64,000 nucleotides of DNA, taken from contig OW051494.1 of the NCBI GenBank assembly GCA_932521035.1, positions 248,001 through 312,000 of the forward strand, written 5' to 3'. Numbering within the stretch: position 1 is the stretch's first letter; each line of letters opens with the position of its first letter. The notes under the pieces were generated by a model. It did no database searches and was not told the DNA's origin. It saw only the letters and a list, made by a program, of their open reading frames with translations. A program made the translations under genes and the position numbers. This DNA is from Oscheius dolichura. Lineage: Eukaryota; Nematoda; Chromadorea; Rhabditida; Rhabditidae. Shown one piece after another: positions 56,625 to 64,000 of this stretch.

Positions 56625-57696
56625 GGCGACTGCTCTAAAGTAGAGGATAAATTAAGAAATTCCAATAAATGAGAGCGAAAATGGGAGAAAAGCGAAGCAA
56701 TAAATAGTGAGAAGGGCGCTTTGCGTCGTGGAAATCCCGATCCCCCGCGTTTTTCTCACATTTTAATTGTTTGAGAACCATTAAAATAATAAAAGACTGT
56801 GAGATAATGAAGAATGGACCGGCGGCTGTCGACTAGAGACGATTTGAACGGCTCCAGCCCCCGCGCAATGATAATCAATACTTGTTGCCCGCTGGACTGT
56901 GCCCGGCCCTGTGTGTCCCCAGCTAAGGAGGACAAGAGATGCTGTGATGGCTGGGGAGGTGCCAGAGAAGTGGAGAGAAACTTGTTGACCAGATATGTGA
57001 GCAGAGAAAGGGGCTGTGAATCAGCCGGGCGGCTACAGACTAATAATTCGGGGCCATTCTCACTTTCTGACAGCCGACCCCTCTAATTTTCTTGGATCAG
57101 AAGGTTCGATAGAAGATCTCTGCACCCGTAAAGTCTCGGCAGGACAAAAGTACAAAAAGTCATCAAAGTTTTGTAACTGTTTTGAATAAAGATGGATATG
57201 CTGCCGAGACTTTGCGGGTGCAGGCGATCGGATAATCCAGACCCGAATTAGAATGGTTCCCTTATTTCAAATGGCTTTTAAAGGTGGTAGATATAAAGCT
57301 GCCCAAGGGCCAAGCCCCCAACCGTCAACACGATTGCCTGTTGACGGCTGTCACTACCTCCTTTTCCCGCATAATTCTTTCATTTTTTCCCGTTATATTA
57401 TTTCCCTTTTCAGGTAATCATTTCGCCCATTGAATGGAGCTTACCGTACCCCGCGGTCAGTCCAAATAAAAAATGAACAGCTTTAATTTTCTGCAACAGT
57501 ACACCCGTACTTGCCAAAGGTCTAATACAGGTATGAATTATTCTCTTTAATCAATTTGTATAATAAAATTATAGATGAAGCTCTCAGAAGTTGGTCAAGA
57601 TGCTTCCGAATTATTGGAAGAAGCGCGGGACCAAACCCCCTCTCCTTCTGGATGCCCCCATTTTCTAGATTGTAGAAGATGTTTTTATACACTTTA
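56625..57696. other. Intergenic region between two minus-strand genes
   Basis: Holds the convergent pair of PSE-like elements (57122-57221) and otherwise nothing supported. The short plus-strand frame at 56814-57086 has no domain. Confidence 0.35.
57122..57221. repeat. Inverted pair of PSE-like elements
   Basis: GCACCCGTAAAGTCTCGGCA(G) on the plus strand (57122-57142) faces its near-copy on the minus strand (57201-57221), 58 bases apart. If both are active promoters their transcripts would start near 57181 (plus) and 57163 (minus) and overlap. The spacer also has imperfect dyad symmetry, so a small MITE that carries the element is an alternative. Confidence 0.6.
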
Positions 57697-59024
57697 TTAA
57701 CCATTAAATTGCCCTAATAAAAATTCATGTAAAATTTGGGTATCTTCGACTGCTGCTGGAGGGGTCGGCGCTCTATAGCAATGGTTATTAGGTGGTGCCG
57801 TCTCTATCCGGTTCACTGTATTCTGAATATTAGTGAAATTCTGTTGGATTATTGGATTAGGATGTAAAAATTGGTGTCCCATCCAGGGGGGCTGCATCCA
57901 TTGGTCTGAAAATAATAAAATTTGAATAAAAAAGGAGGTTTACCTGGCGGATGGGTTGGAAACCCCATGGCGGGAGGGAAGAAAGGCGCCGCGGGGGAAT
58001 ATCGTTGAAAAACGGTAGGTAGAGAAGCGGGATATTGTGGAACAGGGATTTTCACTTCTGAAATAGGGATTACTGTATTCTGGAAGGTAAAATAACGGCA
58101 ACAAAAAGCATTTTCTGTAGCTAGGGCTCCCAATAGGGGGAGAAAGTAGACCGGCGCGGGACGGAAGACGTTTTGAAGCGTTGCCATTAATTTCCAACCG
58201 ATTTTTTATTGTTACTATGTTTAAAAGACCAAGAACTACTTAAGGATGGTCCTACAGTGAAGATTTTTTAATGGAAATTGATTCAAGCCAGCGTTTTGTT
58301 CCGATTTTCCTCTATTTTAGTCAAATCGCGCCTAAATTGCCGATCCTCTCGAATTCTTGCTATTTCTTTCAATTCTGAACATAGTAAACGATAGCTCTCC
58401 GTCTGTAGAATACAGCGCCATCAAGAATTTCACCGAAAATGGACTACAAAATGTTGAAACTCCGCCGCCGCCGCGCCACCCCCCGCTTCTGGCCATTCTA
58501 GATTTCTAGACAAAAAGCCCCAGTTCCTTACCTTCATCAAATCGAACCCTTAGTGGTAGGGTGTTAGCAATTGGTCTTCCTTCTTCCTTTATTTGAACTG
58601 CCGCTTGTTGGATCAATTTAGAATAGTCCGGAGTGGTCTGGTTGTTGGGATCGGACTGCTGAGGAATCGGCAGTTGGAGACCTAAAATCGGGGGTTTGGT
58701 TCATTTTCTAGGACAAAAAGAGGAGCTGTCTAACTGTGGCTCTGTAACTCACATTGAAAGAGTCGATCCCTCTCCTGTATTTTCACCGTCTGATCAGCTT
58801 TCAGTCGTCTCAATTCCACCAAAGCAGCCTCCAATACTTTTGTCTGATTACCATGAGACATTTTCAATTTAGTCTTGAGTATTTGTAACGTGTGAGTGAC
58901 CTGGAAATCTTATCTTTTTAACCAAAAAAGGGTCTGGCCAACTCACAACAGCATAGCGATCCCGTTCCTTCTTATTCCTCACCGCGTTGGCGGGAATATC
59001 GTCTCCGGCTCCGAGTTTAGTCAT
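57697..59024 (-). CDS. bHLH-like transcription factor with proline-rich tail
   Basis: Five exons join in phase: 58947-59024, 58753-58900, 58532-58681, 57944-58057 and 57697-57905, giving 232 residues. Residues 13-24 (NAVRNKKERDRY) match the bHLH basic region N-x-x-E-R-x-R, including the Glu that reads E-box DNA. Helix 1 (VTHTLQILKTKL), a short loop and helix 2 (KVLEAALVELRRLK) follow, running on into a heptad-like stretch (IQERDRLFQ). The C-terminal half is Pro/Gln-rich (PVPQYPASLP, PPAMGFPTHPP, QPPWMGH). The pattern is closest to REF-1/HES-type nematode bHLH proteins, though no WRPW-like tail is present. A nuclear DNA-binding role is inferred from the family. The ATG lies in exon 1 with no clear acceptor just before it. 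Confidence 0.6.
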
Positions 59025-59753
59025 GGTCGGTGGTTGGTTGTTTTAGAAGGTGAGGGTGATGACAGGATGCGATTATGGAAATCTAATCAATTGGTAGCTA
59101 AAGCGAAAGACTGTAGTTGTCGCTTTCATGGGACCAAAAAATCAATTAATATATTAGAGTTTACGGACGAGAAAAGTGGATCATTTACCATATGGATCCC
59201 GCCGTGGACAACTATCATTGCGGCGCCGGATTACCACCCATTTGGGACTAAAAATCCAAATTTTTAAAATCCCGCCCAAGTAATTTTGTAAAGAATTTCC
59301 TGCTCTATTCAAAATCCCCCAGATACCCGGTACTTTTGGAGAGTTAGAGACCAAAGAAGCCGGTAAACCCTACTTCCAAGCTGATCTGGCCATTTCTGGG
59401 CATAATAATCTGTTTTCTCTAAATCTTCTAGCTGGATATTGTTCACCATTGCCCGTTAGCCTAGTAAGGTACCTATCCTCCAGAATTACAAGGTTACCTG
59501 GTCCTCAAATCGGTTTGAAATAGAGAACGGGCGCCGTCGGTATAATTCTCACTGCGCCGGGAAACTTCTACCCATTTGGTACTAAAATAGTCCAATTTTC
59601 GGAATTCTGCTTCAGTAATTTTGTAGAAAATTTTCTGCTAAATCTGGCAGTATCAAAATTTCTTCGAAACACTAATGAAAAACATAAAGAGATGAAAATT
59701 TATTGAAAAGAGATAGAAACAAGAAATAGAGGAAGAGATAGACACAGGCGGCG
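59025..59753. other. Intergenic region with short dispersed repeats
   Basis: Two similar ~60 base segments (59235-59310 and 59570-59640) share TTTGG(G/T)ACTAAAA and AGTAATTTTGTA words. Poly(A) signal of the next gene (minus) is near 59698. No gene supported. Confidence 0.35.
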
Positions 59754-60901
59754 TCATTGGTTCACTCCCTTTGTGACTTCTTCTAGATATTCCTTTTCCA
59801 TCTCCTTGGGAATTACCGGAACGGTTCCTTTCAAAGCAAAGACGATGCTGGGCTGTCCGCGGTTCGGGTGTTCTTCACAGCTGACAACATCGAACAGGGA
59901 GGCCAGGAGGATGTCCTTTACTCGGATGGATGGGTTCAGGTCCTGAAATATTCCCACCATATTCTATAATTAAATAAAATGGCCCACCTTGATGTGCTGG
60001 TCAATTTCATTTGTGAACAGCTGGTCGGTTAGGGTCTGATTGAAGAAAAGACCTTCCAGGGCGGGGAATTCCACCTGGTGGGTCGAATTCTTCAAGTCGG
60101 CTACTCGTTTTCGGAGTTTTTCATGAATTTGGAACATTTCTGGGGATCGGACAGGGCGAGGCATTCGCTTGGAGAGGGTTCGGAGCTGGAGGATGGCGTT
60201 CATCTGGAATTTTGGAGTTTATATTAGGAAAACAGTGGTTTTTGGCCTCTAAAGAACAGGTTCACCCTTTTTAATGGGAGGCGGCTGATACTTTAAAGGG
60301 GGGAAATGTTAAAGATTGATTAGCAATGGAGCGCGGTTCACTCTTTCCGGCTATTCTAATTCTAACGGGCGTTTTCTCGCTCTATTGTCCATAATTCTCT
60401 CCAGGACTAAAAAATACAGTAACCTACATTGTAAACATGCTCTGTTCGCTGGTATTTTCCTTCTGAGACCTTAGTCAGATTAGTTCTCGCGGTTTGATTA
60501 GGATTGAACTCGTAATTCTCCCAGAGAGAGGACGGATCGTCTTGGCCAGTCGTTTTTCCATTTTCTCCACCCTTTTGGGTGGAATTCCCAACAGAAAGAG
60601 TATCGGTGATATTCTCCGTTGTCATCTTCTCTTTCTCTGTGAGAAACTGATCCGAAAGATGACCAAAAGCCGCGCAATAGGCCTTCGCTTCAAAGACAAG
60701 CTGCTCCGATGGATAGCCATGAATACTCATGAAATAGGTCGAATTGACTATTTGGGCACTGAAAGCAATAGATTTCCTGGATAAAAAGGGGGGAGAAAAT
60801 TACGTCTGGTTTGTGGAATTACGAGCACCAATGAGATCCGTACTGTTGCTTGGAGCGGTGAGCTGCAAGTAGAGCCCGACTAGCTGGGTATACAGGATCA
60901 T
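59754..60901 (-). CDS. Secreted N-glycosylated protein, unknown family
   Basis: Four exons join in phase: 60804-60901, 60428-60776, 59988-60203 and 59754-59942, giving 283 residues. The N-terminus MILYTQLVGLYLQLTAPS is a plausible signal peptide. The first 140 residues carry many N-x-S/T sequons (NST, NQT, NIT, NST, NLT), as in an extracellular protein. Three Cys are spread out (one near YCAAFG, one near SCEEHP). The second half has a helical segment (IHEKLRKRVADLKN) and a compact end (SIVFALKGTVPVIPKEM). No domain recognised. The ATG follows a TTATTCAG acceptor by two bases, consistent with trans-splicing. AATAAA follows the stop within about 55 bases. Confidence 0.65.
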
Positions 60902-61706
60902 TTCTGAATAAAATAGACAATTTTATAGGATCAGAAAGAGATAATAAATTGTATACAGAAGAATGCATCTACCAGAAATAGTACCGATTAAACTTGGTTG
61001 AATTTCTAGAATATGGTTGAAAGAATAATGAGGAAAGCAAAAAACGGGACGAAACTTCTCGCGTCGCTTTGAAAATTGCGCGTTCCAGAGCTAAAAACAG
61101 ATGTTTGTATATTCCTTTTAAAAACTTGTGAGGCCAGGAACATAAATAGAGTTTGGTCGACTCCCAGCTGTTACCAGGACAGTTTAGGAGGCAAGCAACG
61201 GTGCAAAATCAACGGAAGGCAAGCCAAGGACAGTTCCGGGTGCCTGGCATCTCCTTCTCGGGGTCAACGGCTCTTGATGGTGGATTTTTCCATTTTATCA
61301 GAACAAAATCATGTCCTAATCAAAATACAAAGGTGCCCTGTGAAAAATAACCAAATCCTGCTCGAAAATCCTCTTTTCCAGTTCAAAGACCAGCCAGGGG
61401 TGGTTCTCTAGCTCTTCCCGCGTCGTTGGTTACTGTATTGGATGGTAATATTGTTTTCGCTGGATCTCGGGCTATTTTCGAGTAGGATTCTCTAAAATTC
61501 AACTTCTCGGTCCTTCTTGGAGGTTTCTGGTACCACTAGAACCAAAAACTGCCGCCTTCCTGGCCGTTTCTAGCCCATTTTTCGGTGAAAGTCGAGAAAA
61601 CAAGAAGTAACACAAATTTCACTCATATATTTATTCCAGTAGCTTACAGGAAATAAAAAGAATAAAGTACTTTACATTATCTACGTCCACAATTCCGGAC
61701 CGCCGG
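60902..61706. other. Intergenic region
   Basis: No supported gene. Two overlapping plus-strand frames at 61076-61411 share codons in different frames and show no splice logic. Confidence 0.35.
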
Positions 61707-63395
61707 CTATTTCCTACAGTCGGCATAGAAACGCCAAAAGGTGGTGTCGGCCTTCTCCACGTCGTCGAGCCGGCGTCCCTCGTCCAGGCGGAGCCGGCGT
61801 CTGCGTCCCTTGGCCGTTTTGTAGTAGAGGCGGCCGATGGTCTCGGAGATAGGCGGCAGCTTCGGCAGCGCGGCTCCTTCCAACATCCCAATCACAAACG
61901 GCTTCACCTCATCATGGGGAGTGGTTCGATGCATCAAAATGGCTTGCTTTTTATCCGGAAGGAGGATCATCAGCTGGACGAAGTCTCCTAAACAAATACA
62001 GTCGATGCAGGACCTTTAGGATACAGTAATCCCCAAAAATCCTCTATTTAATGAGAAGATAGGGCCCTACCATCGAGAAGATCGGCATTCGAGCTGTCCG
62101 AGAGGCTTCCCCGTTGCATCTTGAGGCAGTCGAGCCCGTCGAGTTCCTTCTTCCTCGCGTCGAGCCACTGCTTCCGGGCGGCGTCTCTCTCCTTCCTCAG
62201 CTGCCGCTTCCATCTCTTCTTTTCCTCTTCCGACTCGTAGTACAGCCGAGTCCAGTCGGCGTCGGCGGCTGAGCTGCTTGGCACACTGGGGGCAGGCGCC
62301 CCCTCGGGGACAATTCGACACATGGGCCAGAGGGCCGGATACTTGTAGAGCCAGTCGGGCTCGTTGAGGAAGTCCACCCGGGGATGGCTGACGGAGGCAG
62401 ACAACTCGGCTTGGTTGCTGTCCTTCGGTCTGAGCAGACCCTTCCAGAGGCCGTTGTAGCGGGCTCCTTGGTTTCTCAGCCTCATCCACTCGTTGTAATA
62501 CTTCTTACGAATGGTTATCTGAAAAAATCATGAAAAATTTCTATGAAAAAAAATCGTTCAAAACAACCGCGAATTTCAAAAATTATGGGTAAACAGCTAT
62601 TTTTTTTTTAATTATGGGTAAACAGCTATTTTTTTTGAAAACTATCGCGCGCTTTTAAAGGCCTGTAACAACGTTTAACTAGATTTTTAAAGTGTGTAAC
62701 CTATTTAGTCTTATAAAGGAGGCTGTTGGCTACATTTTGACACCAAAAACTTTCTATGAAATGCAACAGTCGGCGAAATTACGGTAAAATCCCAAAACGC
62801 GCGGCCTTTCTAGCCAGCCGCCGCCTTTTGCCTGTTTCAGGATTACTGTAGCAGTTTTGGGTGCCATACAGATTACAGTTCACTTACAATCGACTTGCTC
62901 TTCCTCTTGTTATCATAGTCGGTCACTTTGCTATTTCTATTCGGAGTATAGGTGGTCGGATAGTAGAGTCCCTGCCGGATGGCCTCGTCCCTCATCATCT
63001 CGTTGAATTCGCAATTTCCCTCCATTTCCAGCTGACACTTCTCATTGTCCACAATCTGATACAGCTTGTCGTCGATCTTCACCACCTGTAGAATTCGTGG
63101 AAGCGGGCCGTCTTTCTCCCTGAGGATGGCCTTCTTCTCGGCTCCTCCTCCCGGCTTCTCCCGTCTCGTCGAGCCACTTCTCGAGGCCGTCTTCCTCTTC
63201 TCCGAATTGTTGGAACGAGTCCTGCTCCTCGACTGCCGGCTGCTCGGTGCCGTGCCGACCTCTTGATACCATTCCAACGTATAGGTGAATTTATAGCCGT
63301 CGCCCGTCTTCCTCCCAATCAGATGTGCTTTACTTGGACGAAGTTCAAAGCCGTCTAACGCCGTCGGAATAAATGGGGCATAGTCATCGGCACTC
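61707..63395 (-). CDS. Basic charged protein, 5' end not found
   Basis: Three exons join in phase: 62888-63395, 62071-62518 and 61707-61987, giving at least 412 residues. Sequence in order: FIPTALDGFELRP; a Ser/Arg-rich linker (RQSRSRTRSNNSEKRK); a compact segment (ILQVVKIDDKLYQIVDNEKC); RRKS-type basic patches; and a helical charged region (EEEKKRWKRQLRKERDAARK). The last exon has PDKKQAILMHRT and ends TTFWRFYADCRK. No domain recognised; the basic SR-type stretch suggests nuclear or RNA-associated work, which is inference. The first visible exon starts one base before a codon boundary, so an upstream exon exists, probably right of 63435, but none joins cleanly. Confidence 0.55.
62588..62640 (+). 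repeat. Tandem 25-30 bp repeat in intron
   Basis: ATTATGGGTAAACAGCTATT plus a T-run occurs twice in succession inside an intron of the basic-protein gene. Confidence 0.7.
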
Positions 63396-64000
63396 CTGGA
63401 AAATAGTTAGTCAAAAGTAGCGAGAAGTAGACTGACAGCCGAAAAGTTGAAGAATCCATTGCCACCGGCTGTTGAAGTGGTAAGGGAAAGAATGGCAGCC
63501 GGTGGAATACGGTAATCGGATTTGACCGGATAAGCTGGAAATAACCGATCATTTGACGAGTTCAGATTCCCAAAATTGGTGGGATTTTGGACTGGTCGAA
63601 GAGCGACGGTCCTCTCCTCAACTCTAATAAAGGCAGAATACGATAGCTTTCATTTAGACCGGGAATAAGCTCAACGAAACTACCAACCCCCGGTAAAATC
63701 ATGAATTTCAAAGAGGGAATAATAACCCGGGAAAAGTACCGTTCTGGGAGATAATGAGGAGGTGAAGGGGAGTGGAGAAGTTTGACAATACCGGGAAGGA
63801 GGTGGCTACATTTCGGGAGGAACAATAGGAGATAACCTCGTCTATCGACTGACAATTGGGGCCAGTGTATCATAAACAGGAAATATGGCATAAAACAATC
63901 ATGAAACTCGGAAAATAAGAGGGACTGTAAACTTATACGGGTCAAGTTGACAGTACATAGAATTCTCCTGGCTGATATTTTCAAATTTAGAGACTCCCAT
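63396..64000 (-). other. Probable upstream exons of the basic-protein gene, unresolved
   Basis: A possible exon near 63432-63545 follows a TATTTCCAG acceptor and encodes YPVKSDYRIPPAAILSL in one frame, but its donor does not match the phase of 63395. An open frame at 63562-63984 is mostly hydrophobic. The window ends before a start can be identified. Confidence 0.3.

Overview
The window looks like nuclear DNA of a nematode, probably a rhabditid. The main reasons are short introns (often 40-60 bases) with a TTTCAG-type 3' splice site, coding exons that begin right after a splice acceptor with no upstream donor exon visible (as expected for spliced-leader trans-splicing), a U2 snRNA resembling the Caenorhabditis form, a nematode-type sterol methyltransferase (STRM-1 family), and intergenic DNA rich in TACTGTA/TACGGTA words. 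No species call is made. All gene models were spliced by eye: reading frames were followed across GT-AG junctions and checked for phase, and no alignment was run.

Left part (1-23 kb), in order: a multi-zinc-finger protein running off the left edge (minus); a 526-residue unknown protein ending in a prenylation box (plus); a STRM-1-like sterol methyltransferase (minus) whose first exon lies inside a large inverted repeat; a ZFAND4-like ubiquitin-like/AN1 protein (minus) whose only coding intron contains a U2 snRNA gene; a second Sm-class small RNA gene upstream of it; an anchored, lysine-rich membrane protein (plus); DCN-1, the cullin neddylation factor (minus); and a miniature MORC protein lacking most of its ATPase core (minus). 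A 21-base element sits about 39 bases upstream of U2 and recurs at five other places. It is interpreted as the snRNA proximal sequence element (PSE). Two of the recurrences also have a TATA-like box and probably mark Pol III RNA genes.

Middle part (23-46 kb): about 14 kb of tandemly duplicated gene fragments. The first array has five copies of a ~230 bp block, and its best copy encodes a short protein resembling an Argonaute N-terminal domain. The second array has seven copies of a different block. Most units look degenerate. After it come a weak membrane-protein candidate, a small mucin-like secreted protein, a small acidic protein and an array of ~180 bp exon-like units.

Right part (46-64 kb): a repeat-rich stretch (dispersed repeats, a perfect 106 bp inverted repeat, tandem duplications), then five further genes: an unknown 349-residue protein (plus), an acidic 278-residue protein (minus), a bHLH-like transcription factor (minus), a glycosylated secreted protein (minus) and a basic protein whose 5' end was not found (minus). 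The neighbours do not form one pathway. The coherent themes are snRNA-type transcription units between 16 and 23 kb and expansion of Argonaute-like fragments between 23 and 37 kb.
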